DNA from: Oscillospiraceae bacterium
Lineage (GTDB): Bacteria; Bacillota; Clostridia; Oscillospirales; Acutalibacteraceae
Length of the DNA stretch: 35,287 nucleotides
Direction of reading: 5' to 3'
Assembly (NCBI GenBank): GCA_015066205.1
Contig: SVOV01000025.1
Location: 1 to 35,287 of the forward strand
The notes under the pieces are model-generated. The model saw only the letters and a program-made list of their open reading frames with translations, did not search any database and was not told the DNA's origin. Positions 25,090 to 33,185 of this stretch are shown piece after piece. Position numbers and translations under genes: made by a program. Numbering within the stretch: position 1 is the stretch's first letter; every line of letters starts with the position of its first letter.

Positions 25090-27024
25090 TTATGAAGCAT
25101 ATTCCGATATATATCTTTTTGCCTGTGTTGAAAACAGCTCATAATATCTTCCCTGCTTTTCCATAAGCTCCCTGTGGTTTCCTTCCTCAATCAGTCTTCC
25201 CTGCTCCAGCACTAATATTTTATCTGCTACGGTGGCGCTCGAAAGTCGGTGGGAAACGAAAATGGTCGTTCTGTTTATTCTCAGCTCGTCAAAGCGGTTA
25301 TATATCTCCTGCTCTGCAATAGCGTCGAGTGAGGCGGTGGGCTCATCCAATATGAGAATATCGGAGTCGCTGTAGAATGCCCTTGCTATGGAGAGCTTCT
25401 GCCACTGCCCTATTGAAAGCTCCGTTCCGTTGTCCTCGAAATATCTCATAAGGGGAGTATCGTATTTTTCGGGGAGCTTTTCTATAAACTGCTCACTGCT
25501 GCTTTTTCTTGCGGACATCACTACCCTGTCATTGTCCGCATCTTTCTTTATATTTCCGAATGTAATATTTTCTCTGACGGAAACTGCATATTTTCCGAAA
25601 TCCTGAAAAATAATACCGTAGAGGCTGTAAAGCTTTTCGGTGTCATATTCTCTTATGTCAAAGCCGTCTAAAAGGATCACACCCTCTGTCGGGTCATAAA
25701 GGCGTGTCAGAAGCTTTATAAGAGTGGTTTTTCCCGCGCCGTTGAGACCCACGAGCACCACAGTTTCTCCCTGTTCGATCACGAAGCTTATATTATCTAT
25801 TACTTTTTTTGGCGAACCGGGATAAGAGAAGGACACATTTCTGAATTCGATTCTGTGCCCGCTGTTTCTTACGGGCTCTCTCGGGCACTCCCCTGCTTCT
25901 CTTACGGTTCTTTTTTCTTTCATAAATGTTATAAGGTTATCTATAAATAAGGTTCCCTCATAGACCGTTGCGGTGGTTGAGATAAAGGTGGCGATTCCCG
26001 AGGCTGTGCTGTTGAGTGCGCCCGTATAAAGAGAATAATTTCCGATATCGATCTTTCCCTCAAAGACCTGCTTTCCTATTATAAGAAAAAGCACGCAGTT
26101 TGCGGCGGAGGACACCAGCGAAAGTGCGATATTCCACGCTCCCTCTTTCATAAACAGTGATTTCAGACCTTTGAAGTATCTCAGGAATACTTCCTTATAT
26201 CTTTTTGTAAAATGCTCCGAAAGACCGAAAATTCTTATTTCCTTTATAAGATCCTTATCCGTAAGTACATTTGAAAAATATGTGAGCATTCTTCTGTCCT
26301 TGGAGCGGTGGCGCATATAACGGAAATTTCTTTTCCTGTATACGAAGCTGACTACTGCCCCGGGGATACTGAGTGCTATTACAAGCACCGATGCCCACAC
26401 GGGCTTTACCTGACTTAATATTACAAAATATGAGCATATTGTGATAACCGTGCTTATAAGTGTAAAGACAGAATTTATTATCTGAATGGGTCTGTGGTCT
26501 GCTTCTCTTGTTGCATTCTCCAGCCTTCCGTAAAAATCAGGCTTATCGAAGCTTGCAATATCAAGCTCCCTTGCCTTTATCATAATTTTTTCTTTGACAT
26601 GGTTTGCCACAAGCTCCCCTGCTATTCTTGTTACAAGGGATCTTATATTATTAACAAGAGAAATAAGAAAGATGCAGATGAACTGCAGAACTAACAGCCA
26701 TACTATTTTCTGCCACAGTCCCTGAACCTGTTCTCCGATTGAAGCTGCCGTGAAGCCTTCGGCGAGGCGGGTCAGAAGAAATGAGCCGGCATATGCCTGA
26801 CACACGGGAAGCACGCCCGACAGCACTGACAGAAGAAGCATTGCAAAAAGAATCCACGGCTTCGTTTCCCATACAAGACGGAAAATATATGACAGCCTGA
26901 AAAAGAATTTTCCGAAGAGTCTTTTTAGATATCCCGGTATTTCCTTTATGCTTTCCGGTCTTTTTTCCTTCAGCTTTTCAAGTTGGGCTGACGGCGGAGG
27001 GCCCATAGGAGGAGGCATAAACAT
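25090..27024 (-). CDS. ABC-type exporter half-transporter (membrane plus ATPase domain)
   Basis: A 644-residue fused ABC exporter that should work as a dimer in the membrane, moving a lipid, drug or peptide. The N-terminus has an unusual Pro-rich start (MPPPMGPPPSAQ). About six membrane helices follow (~60-350). The ATPase domain (~390-640) has Walker A VGLNGAGKTTLIK, signature LSIGQWQKLSIARA, Walker B DILILDEPTASLDA and the H-loop IFVSHRLSSA. I place the start at 27024, where an AAAGGA lies 5 nt upstream on the minus strand; 27045 and 27018 are alternatives. It lies 69 nt downstream of the glycosylase gene on the same strand. It is a single-gene exporter, so either a homodimer or an unlinked partner is needed. 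Confidence 0.9.
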   Translation of the reverse strand: MFMPPPMGPPPSAQLEKLKEKRPESIKEIPGYLKRLFGKFFFRLSYIFRLVWETKPWILFAMLLLSVLSGVLPVCQAYAGSFLLTRLAEGFTAASIGEQVQGLWQKIVWLLVLQFICIFLISLVNNIRSLVTRIAGELVANHVKEKIMIKARELDIASFDKPDFYGRLENATREADHRPIQIINSVFTLISTVITICSYFVILSQVKPVWASVLVIALSIPGAVVSFVYRKRNFRYMRHRSKDRRMLTYFSNVLTDKDLIKEIRIFGLSEHFTKRYKEVFLRYFKGLKSLFMKEGAWNIALSLVSSAANCVLFLIIGKQVFEGKIDIGNYSLYTGALNSTASGIATFISTTATVYEGTLFIDNLITFMKEKRTVREAGECPREPVRNSGHRIEFRNVSFSYPGSPKKVIDNISFVIEQGETVVLVGLNGAGKTTLIKLLTRLYDPTEGVILLDGFDIREYDTEKLYSLYGIIFQDFGKYAVSVRENITFGNIKKDADNDRVVMSARKSSSEQFIEKLPEKYDTPLMRYFEDNGTELSIGQWQKLSIARAFYSDSDILILDEPTASLDAIAEQEIYNRFDELRINRTTIFVSHRLSSATVADKILVLEQGRLIEEGNHRELMEKQGRYYELFSTQAKRYISEYAS

Positions 27025-27093
27025 ACATTCCTTTCGTATAAACATACATTTTGCTATGATAAAGCAAATTAAGATATTGCTTGATTTTGTATC

Positions 27094-27906
27094 CTATGAT
27101 ATACGGCTCAAGAAGATATACTGCTGTGCAAGTCCCGAATCGGGAGTAAAAAAGCAGGGGAGTCCATCGGGATAAAGCTCCCTTGTGGCTCTTTCAATAT
27201 GGCGGTCAACAGGGTATGTATCCCGAAATCCCAGAGAAAAAAGCATGGTGCAGTCTGCTACCTTTTTGCCCACACCCTTTATCTTCATAAGCTCTTTTCT
27301 TGCAGAGTCGGGATCCGTTGTTTTTAATTTTTCAAGGTCTGTTTCACCCTCTGCCACACGCCTTGCCGCATCTAAAATATAGGGAACTCTGTAGCCCGCT
27401 TTGAGAAAGGACAGGTCATCCTCGGTCTTCACGGCAAGAGTTTCGGGGGAGGGGAAGGTGAAGCCGTGAGGCGTTTTTTCGCCGAGACTCTCGCACAGCC
27501 TTTTTATGATTCCCTTGATTCTCGGGATGTTGTTACAGGATGAAATTATAAACGATATAAGAGCTTCAAAGGGCTCCTGATTCAGTATGTGAAGAGTGCC
27601 GAATCTGCGGATGCTCTCATCTAAAAAGCTGTCCTGCGAGAGCCTTTCAAGAATGGTCTTATGATCTGATCTGAGGTCAAAATAATCTGCCCAGATCATT
27701 TCCGCATCCTCCTTCGGAGTGTCTATGAAAAGAAGCCCGTTTTCTGTTCTTTTTACTGCTGTTTCTTTCCCGTAGGCTACGGCTCTGAAAACCTCGCCCT
27801 CTTCCTTTTCCCATCTGAAGGCCTGCCCGCAGTCGAGAGTCAGCGGCAGGTTTATTTCACCGAAATCTACCGCTTCAGTACCGTATTTTCCTTCAAAAAG
27901 CTCCAT
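27094..27906 (-). CDS. ogg: 8-oxoguanine DNA glycosylase (OGG1-type)
   Basis: Base-excision repair enzyme that removes 8-oxoguanine opposite cytosine and can nick the strand. The 270-residue product has the N-terminal OGG domain (CGQAFRWEKEEGEVF at 26-40) and a helix-hairpin-helix/GPD core, IKGVGKKVADCTMLFSLG then YPVDRHIER. By analogy with human OGG1 (GVGTKVADC, PVDVH) the catalytic Lys is Lys215 and the catalytic Asp is Asp234. NQEPFEALISFIISSCNNI is the usual conserved helix. Length matches bacterial OGG1-like proteins. No cluster of Cys for an iron-sulfur site is seen, unlike Nth or MutY. It is followed by the ABC exporter gene. Confidence 0.92.
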   Translation of the reverse strand: MELFEGKYGTEAVDFGEINLPLTLDCGQAFRWEKEEGEVFRAVAYGKETAVKRTENGLLFIDTPKEDAEMIWADYFDLRSDHKTILERLSQDSFLDESIRRFGTLHILNQEPFEALISFIISSCNNIPRIKGIIKRLCESLGEKTPHGFTFPSPETLAVKTEDDLSFLKAGYRVPYILDAARRVAEGETDLEKLKTTDPDSARKELMKIKGVGKKVADCTMLFSLGFRDTYPVDRHIERATRELYPDGLPCFFTPDSGLAQQYIFLSRIS

Positions 27907-28034
27907 TTTTTACCTCACAATGTATATTTGGCAATTTAAATAAAATATTGTGAAAATTTTATTTAAATATATCTCCATTTTGTATAGAAGGGAAGACAAG
28001 ACAACTACCTGTATATGTTAAAACTTTAACAATG

Positions 28035-28143
28035 TGTTGATGTTGATAACTTTTTTTCAACGGGACATTGGCCTGTCAAGGCTTTCAGCGGTTAGTTATT
28101 AACATTTTCAACAGAGTTTTCAACATTTTCGGAGTTTTCAACA
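28035..28143. other. Candidate DnaA-box cluster B (oriC-like)
   Basis: Within a 820-bp gene-free AT-rich gap (27907-28726) are three direct copies of TTTTCAACA (28105-28113, 28117-28125, 28135-28143) and TTTTCAACG (28054-28062). On the other strand are TTATCAACA (28041-28049) and ACATCAACA (28035-28043). These differ from the standard box by the sixth base. Very AT-rich DNA (27940-28020 and 28140-28200) flanks the cluster. The rest of the gap (28200-28720) is T-rich and holds one GTGCCG/CGGCAC hairpin near 28300, but no gene I can support. Confidence 0.5.
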
Positions 28144-28726
28144 TTATACAAATTGTATAATAACTTTAACACCGCATATTGTGATTTATTAGTATATTAT
28201 GACACAATTCACCACAAATAAAGCCATATACGGCATATTCCTCTGTTATCACGGCTTTTGCCGTTTATCTTACTTTGTTTTTCTTAAGTTTATTTTATCA
28301 GTGCCGTCAGGCGGCACAGGTGCTGTTTACTTTGTAATTTTTTGTCCTATGTTACAGACATTCGTCTTTTCTTTTTGCAGTTGATCTATTTTCATTTTCC
28401 GTAATATTTTCTTCGGAGCGCTCATATAATAATCGGGCTGTTATTTTGTTTTTCCGTACAAAACGGGGGAGTGCTGTCCTGTGATTTTTATTATCGGAGA
28501 TATGTCGGCATACCTGTTTTTTTCTTTTTTCCTGCTGTTTTTTCTGATACCTTTCTGTCCGTTTTCCTGACCGTTTTGACAGAACTTTTCTGATTAATTG
28601 ACGGGGGGGTTCTTCAGCTTTTTTTCTCCTTCATAGCCTTTTATATAAATTGTATGTTTATTTTTACCTTTGTCCGTTAATAATGTAAGTGTCTTGATTT
28701 ATTAAAGCTAATTCGGAGGATATAAA

Positions 28727-28999
28727 ATGCTTAAAGGAGTTAACCGTCAGGTAGTGGAGATATCTCATCCCGAGAGTGCCTATTTTGAAAAGGTGCTGTT
28801 TTTCGTCAAGCCTGAATTTTCGTCCGTCAGCGAAAAACGGCTGAGGGGCAAGGCAGACGAAATTATAAAGGATGCTGCAAGTCCTCCCGAGGGGAAAGGT
28901 TCAGCTGATAAAAAGGGGAGAGTGAAAAGGCTTCTCGCTCTTCTTGCCGCCGCCCTCACGGGAGCTGCCGCCGCTTTCTCCGTGTCACTTATTTTCTGA
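28727..28999 (+). CDS. Small protein with a C-terminal membrane helix, unknown function
   Basis: A 90-residue protein with a clear ribosome site (CGGAGGA, 7 nt before the ATG). Residues 1-35 (MLKGVNRQVVEISHPESAYF, then EKVLFFVKPEFS) look like a compact folded or amphipathic region. Residues ~36-68 are charged and Pro/Gly-rich. Residues ~69-90 (LLALLAAALTGAAAAFSVSL) are a single hydrophobic helix preceded by KKGRVKR. This layout fits a tail-anchored protein with its N-terminus in the cytosol. I have an impression that similar small proteins recur in other Clostridia, but cannot verify it. It has its own terminator and stands next to candidate origin cluster B. Confidence 0.75.
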   Translation: MLKGVNRQVVEISHPESAYFEKVLFFVKPEFSSVSEKRLRGKADEIIKDAASPPEGKGSADKKGRVKRLLALLAAALTGAAAAFSVSLIF

Positions 29000-29021
29000 C
29001 AGATCATTTATTTTATTTTCT

Positions 29022-29080
29022 CTCCCGCCGGTGTTGGTTTTTTTTAGCTTCGGCGGGGGAGCTTGTGTTTTCTTTTTTTT
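29022..29080 (+). terminator. Terminator of the small membrane protein gene
   Basis: CTCCCGCCG (29022-29030) pairs with CGGCGGG...GAG (29051-29061) with two extra G residues, and a T-rich tract (TTTTCTTTTTTTT) follows. Confidence 0.7.
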
Positions 29081-29097
29081 GTTGTATGAAACTATGA

Positions 29098-29345
29098 ATA
29101 TTTATGCGAGAAAAAGAGAGGGGGAGGTGGGAGGCGAAGTAATAGGTAAAAGTGAAGAAGTAAGAGGTGGAAGGCTTCGCCTTATTTCGCTTACGCTCTA
29201 TACGGGCGGGGACCCCTCCCCTACGGGTGAGTTGGTTATCCTATCGTAGGGGAGGGGTCTCCCCTCCCGAATGAAGAGTCGGTTCGTCTGTCGTAGGGGA
29301 GGGGTCACCCCTCCCGATACAGGGAGTTGTAATTTTTATTCTGAA
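29098..29345. repeat. GC cassette and AAGGCTTCGCCTT module downstream of mnmE
   Basis: AAGGC-TTC-GCCTT (29171-29183) is followed by a TTCGCTTACGCTCT motif. Two GC hairpins come next, GGGAGGGG-TCT-CCCCTCCC (29250-29268) and GGGAGGGG-TCA-CCCCTCCC (29297-29315). The GGAGTTGTAATTTTTAT end is shared with 35220 and, inverted, with 11325-11340. The stretch GGTTCGTCTGTCGTAGGGGA (29281-29300) recurs unchanged from 35180. I see no gene here. Confidence 0.8.
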
Positions 29346-29393
29346 TGAATAGATAATAGAATCGAAGACTTTTTTAAGTGTAGTATGCAGATT

Positions 29394-30755
29394 TTATTTT
29401 CCCACACAGAATTTTGAGAAGACCTCGTTTACTATTTCTTCCTTTGCTTTTTTGCCTGTAAGTGTCAGAAGCTCTTCTATTGCTCCGTCTATACTCACAT
29501 TCACTGCATCAGCTGTAATTCCCGAATCGAGGGCATATATTGCTTCTTCTATACATTCCCTTGCTTTCTTTGCGCAGTTATACTGTCTTTCGGCGGCAAG
29601 TATTTCCTGTGTGAAATCAAGTCCCTCGGTTCCCAGTATCTTTTCAAGCTTTTCCTTTATCTTCTCAAAGCTTTCCTCGTTTTTCGCTGAAAGCGTTATA
29701 CATTCCTTTATATACTTTTCTATTTCCTCTTGTGTGAATTTTGCTTCCATATCCGATTTATTCACAATACCGAGGCATCTTTTATCCTTGCAGCTTTCTA
29801 AAAGAGAGTAGTCCTCCTTATCAAGCTCCCTTGATACATCAAATACCGCTAAAATAAGGTCGGCGCTCTCCATTCTCTCCAATGCCATCTTAACGCCGAT
29901 GCTTTCCACTTCGTCGGGTGTTTCGTGTATTCCCGCCGTATCTGCGAGCCTCAGCACGATATCTCCGACCCTTACGGTTTCCTCGACTACATCTCTCGTT
30001 GTTCCCGCTACGGCTGTTACAATTGATCTTGAGCATCCCGAGAGTACATTCATCAGCGTTGATTTTCCTACATTCGGCTTTCCGCATATGACCGTATTTA
30101 CGCCCTCGGTCACGGCCTTTCCGCTGTCATATCTTAAAATAAGCCTTGTTATTTCTTCCTTTGCCCTCACGAGAGTTTTTCTGAGCTCTCCCGTCTGGAC
30201 AGCGGGGATGTCCTCGTCGGGGTAGTCTGCCCATACGGCAAGCCCCGCCGCCGCTGTTATAAGAGCGGAGCTGATCTCTCCTATCTTTCGGCTTACATTG
30301 CCTTTGAGTGTATTTCTTGCGGCATTGAGTGCCGCGTCCCCCGATGCCGAAATGATATTCATTACGCTTTCAGCCTGCGCCAGATCCATTTTCCCGTTGA
30401 GATAGGCTCTTTTCGTAAATTCACCGGGCTCGGCGGGGACAGCTCCCAGAGTAAACAGCAGTCTTAATACCTTATTCATTATGTAAAGTCCGCCGTGACA
30501 GCAAATTTCACATACGTTTTCACCGGTGTAGCTCTTGGGCGCTCTGTAAACTATTACAACAGCCTCGTCAATAGGGGAGTCCTCTTCAAATATCTGCCCG
30601 TAAGATGCCCGATATCCTTTCATTTCGCATATCTTCTGCCCCGAATATGCCTTAAAGCACTTATCTGCTACGGTAAGTGCTTCATCTCCCGATATTCTGA
30701 TTATTCCGATTCCGCCCGCCGCATTAGGCGTTGCAATAGCTGCTATTGTTGACAT
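29394..30755 (-). CDS. mnmE: tRNA modification GTPase MnmE
   Basis: With MnmG it installs the (carboxymethyl)aminomethyl group on U34 of certain tRNAs. The 453-residue product has the N-terminal folate-binding domain (STIAAIATPNAAGGIGIIRI, then VCEICCHGG and FTKRAYLNGKMDLAQAE). The inserted G domain shows P-loop GKPNVGKSTLMNVLSG, DTAGIHETPDEVE and NKSD. The C-terminal catalytic Cys motif reads FCVGK (usual CxGK). The start at 30755 is preceded by CGGAGAA on the minus strand; 30770 is an upstream in-frame alternative. Unusually, mnmE is divergent from mnmG rather than upstream of it in one operon, with a composite repeat between them. Confidence 0.96.
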   Translation of the reverse strand: MSTIAAIATPNAAGGIGIIRISGDEALTVADKCFKAYSGQKICEMKGYRASYGQIFEEDSPIDEAVVIVYRAPKSYTGENVCEICCHGGLYIMNKVLRLLFTLGAVPAEPGEFTKRAYLNGKMDLAQAESVMNIISASGDAALNAARNTLKGNVSRKIGEISSALITAAAGLAVWADYPDEDIPAVQTGELRKTLVRAKEEITRLILRYDSGKAVTEGVNTVICGKPNVGKSTLMNVLSGCSRSIVTAVAGTTRDVVEETVRVGDIVLRLADTAGIHETPDEVESIGVKMALERMESADLILAVFDVSRELDKEDYSLLESCKDKRCLGIVNKSDMEAKFTQEEIEKYIKECITLSAKNEESFEKIKEKLEKILGTEGLDFTQEILAAERQYNCAKKARECIEEAIYALDSGITADAVNVSIDGAIEELLTLTGKKAKEEIVNEVFSKFCVGK

Positions 30756-30799
30756 AGTAATTCTCCGCATTTATTAATTTTATTCACAGAAATTTTGGG

Positions 30800-31165
30800 G
30801 TTACTGTCGGCACGGGAGTGCCGGATCAAAAGTTTTGCTTGAGCTTTTTCAAAAGCTCACGGTGTCAAGAGGCAGAGCCTCTTGTCGCACTCCGCAGAGT
30901 GCGAAATCCTTATGCTTTCATAAGCGCAGGAAAGTTGTTCTTTGGGAGTCCCTCAGAAACATTGTCGCACTGCACGCCTTGGAGCGGCGCACATTGCTCT
31001 GTGTTTCTTCACCTCATTCGTGTGCCTTCCTGCCTGACGGGCCCGTCCCCCTTTGTCACTCCGTGACATTTCCCCCACACCGTGGGGGAATCTTCCACCG
31101 GCAGCGGCACACTCATTCGCCCCTCGCCGGGGGTTTTCTTAAGTGCGAAGCACAAAGCTATTAAT
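30800..31165. repeat. Composite hairpin repeat (R element) between mnmE and mnmG
   Basis: Hairpins are GAGCTTTT-TC-AAAAGCTC (30841-30858), AAGAGGC-AGA-GCCTCTT (30867-30883), TCGCACTC-CGCA-GAGTGCGA (30885-30904), CTTATG/CATAAG and GTCAC-TCC-GTGAC. Then come the CACTCATTCGCCCCTCGCC segment and GTGC-GAA-GCAC (31143-31153). It is the inverted counterpart of 7155-7620. Open frames of ~80-110 codons across it lack ribosome sites and mirror those in the other copy, so I treat it as non-coding. Confidence 0.85.
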
Positions 31166-31243
31166 GCAATTTGTTTAATCCCCGTTTTTCGGTGAAAAGA
31201 AATTCTCTTCTATTTTATTATTATAATACAATATATGATATTA

Positions 31244-31272
31244 TTGCAATATCTTAAATTCCGTGCTATAAT
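31244..31272 (+). promoter_or_regulatory. Putative sigma-A promoter of mnmG-rsmG
   Basis: TTGCAA (31244-31249) and a perfect TATAAT (31267-31272) are spaced by 17 bp, 33 bp before the mnmG start. Confidence 0.75.
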
Positions 31273-31304
31273 AATTCGTTACTAAATCTGTGAGGAGAAT
31301 TCTG

Positions 31305-33182
31305 ATGGATTATTTTTCGGGAAAATTTGATGTTGCGGTTATCGGTGCGGGCCATGCTGGTATTGAAGCGGCTCTCGCCGCCTCGAGGCTCGGTGTGAAG
31401 ACCGTATGCTTCACCATAAATCTTGACTGGATAGGAAATATGGCGTGTAACCCCTCTATCGGCGGTACATCAAAGGGACATCTTGTAAGAGAAATTGATG
31501 CTCTCGGCGGTGAAATGGGTGTTGCCGCAGACAAAAATACTCTTCAGAGCCGTATGCTTAATCTCGGTAAGGGACCCGCTGTTCATTCTCTCCGTGCACA
31601 GATAGACCGCCGTGAATATTCCAAGTATATGAAAAATGTCCTTGAAAAACAGGAAAACCTCACTCTTGTTCAGGCTGAAATCACATCTCTTAAGAGAAAT
31701 GATAATTCTTTTTGGGAATTAAAAACACAGCTTGACTGTGTTTATCACGCCTCTTGCGTAATTATCGCAACGGGCACCTTCCTTGACGGTAAAATTTTCG
31801 TCGGTGACAAATGCTATTCAAGCGGCCCTGACGGAATGTTCCCCGCCATCGGTCTTTCCGATTCTCTTCGCAAAGAGGGTGTTTCTCTTCGCCGTTTTAA
31901 GACAGGTACTCCCTCAAGAGTCAACCGCAGAAGCGTTGATTTCTCCGAGCTTGAGGAACAGGTGGGAGATGAAAGGGTAGTCCCGTTTTCTTTTTCAACC
32001 ACGGACACACCTAAAAATATCCTCTCCTGTTATATTACATATACCAACGATGAAACCAAGCGGATAATTATGGAAAATCTCCACCGTTCCCCATTATATG
32101 GTGGTGTAATAGAGGGAGTGGGCCCAAGATATTGTCCGAGTATTGAAGATAAGATGGTGCGCTTCTCCGAAAAGGAAAGACATCAGATATTCATTGAGCC
32201 CTGCGGACTTGATACCGAAGAGCTTTATTTACAGGGTCTTTCATCCTCTCTTCCCATAGATGTTCAGGAGGGCTTTGTCCGTTCCATAAAGGGACTTGAG
32301 CATTGTGAGATTATGAGAAATGCCTATGCTATCGAATATGACTGCGTTGATCCTCTTGAACTCAAGCCCACCCTTGAATTCCTCAACTGCGAGGGTCTTT
32401 TCGGTGCGGGACAGTTCAACGGCTCAAGCGGATATGAGGAGGCGGCGGCACAGGGACTTGTAGCGGGTATCAATGCCGCCCACAAGGTGCTCGGTAAAGA
32501 GCCTTTTATTCTTGACCGTTCAAGCTCATATATCGGTACGCTCATTGATGACCTTGTTACAAAGGGCTGTAACGAGCCATACAGAATGATGACCTCCCGT
32601 TCCGAATACCGTCTTATTTTAAGACAGGATAATGCGGATATACGACTTATGAAGACAGGCTTTGAGCTGGGGCTCGTAAGTGAGGAAAAATATAACAGGC
32701 TTCTTAAGAAGCTTGAGCTTATTGAAATTGAGAGAAACAGAGTGGAAAGCACTGTGATCGCGCCCCGTGATGACATAAACGAGCTTCTTGTTTCACGTGA
32801 AACATCACCTCTCACCACGGGTTGTAAATTGGCTGACCTTATAAGAAGACCCCAGCTGAACTACGATGTTCTGACACCCTTTGACAAGGAAAGACCTGAT
32901 TTAGCCTACGAGGTATTTGAACAGGTTGAAATTGCTCTTAAATATGAGGGCTATATAAAAAGACAGCTGTCACAGGTAAATGAGATGAGAAGACTTGAAA
33001 TAAAGCTCATTCCTGAGGATATAGATTATAATAAGGTTATAAACCTCAGAACAGAGGCAATAGAAAAGCTTTCAAAGATAAGACCGAGAAGCATAGGACA
33101 GGCATCGAGAATCTCGGGCGTCAGTCCCGCCGATATTTCAGTGCTTCTTATTTATCTCGCAAAGGAAGGAAAAGGGGAGTAA
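31305..33182 (+). CDS. mnmG: tRNA uridine-34 modification enzyme MnmG (GidA), carrying an internal parS
   Basis: FAD-dependent partner of MnmE. The 625-residue product has the dinucleotide-binding motif VIGAGHAGIEAALAASRLG (12-30) and MACNPSIGGTSKGHLVREI. FAD-binding segments include PAVHSLRAQIDRREYSKYM and GLFGAGQFNGSSGYEEAAAQ. The C-terminal helical domain ends in INLRTEAIEKL and RPRSIGQASRISGVSPADI. TGAGGAGAA lies 7 nt before the ATG at 31305; the ATG at 31290 is rejected. A perfect parS palindrome falls in frame and encodes VSRET. Codons shift from pyrimidine-ending in the 5' part to ATA/AGA-rich in the last third. rsmG follows after 3 nt. Confidence 0.96.
   Translation: MDYFSGKFDVAVIGAGHAGIEAALAASRLGVKTVCFTINLDWIGNMACNPSIGGTSKGHLVREIDALGGEMGVAADKNTLQSRMLNLGKGPAVHSLRAQIDRREYSKYMKNVLEKQENLTLVQAEITSLKRNDNSFWELKTQLDCVYHASCVIIATGTFLDGKIFVGDKCYSSGPDGMFPAIGLSDSLRKEGVSLRRFKTGTPSRVNRRSVDFSELEEQVGDERVVPFSFSTTDTPKNILSCYITYTNDETKRIIMENLHRSPLYGGVIEGVGPRYCPSIEDKMVRFSEKERHQIFIEPCGLDTEELYLQGLSSSLPIDVQEGFVRSIKGLEHCEIMRNAYAIEYDCVDPLELKPTLEFLNCEGLFGAGQFNGSSGYEEAAAQGLVAGINAAHKVLGKEPFILDRSSSYIGTLIDDLVTKGCNEPYRMMTSRSEYRLILRQDNADIRLMKTGFELGLVSEEKYNRLLKKLELIEIERNRVESTVIAPRDDINELLVSRETSPLTTGCKLADLIRRPQLNYDVLTPFDKERPDLAYEVFEQVEIALKYEGYIKRQLSQVNEMRRLEIKLIPEDIDYNKVINLRTEAIEKLSKIRPRSIGQASRISGVSPADISVLLIYLAKEGKGE
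32789..32804. promoter_or_regulatory. parS centromere site
   Basis: TGTTTCACGTGAAACA, a perfect 16-bp palindrome identical to the consensus site bound by chromosomal ParB proteins. It lies within the mnmG reading frame (codons V S R E T), about 1.2 kb before a ParB/Noc-like gene. Confidence 0.92.
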
Positions 33183-33185
33183 GGT

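Noticed and set aside
28199..28384. 61-codon frame in the 820-bp gap
   Set aside because: No ribosome site, Phe/Cys-rich composition expected from T-rich DNA, no recognisable domain.
30835..31164. Open frame of ~109 codons across the R element, resembling the minus-strand frame at 7290-7601
   Set aside because: Both frames are made of repeat hairpins, have no ribosome site, and the third copy (11345-11660) does not keep the frame. Similarity of the peptides follows from the DNA repeat.
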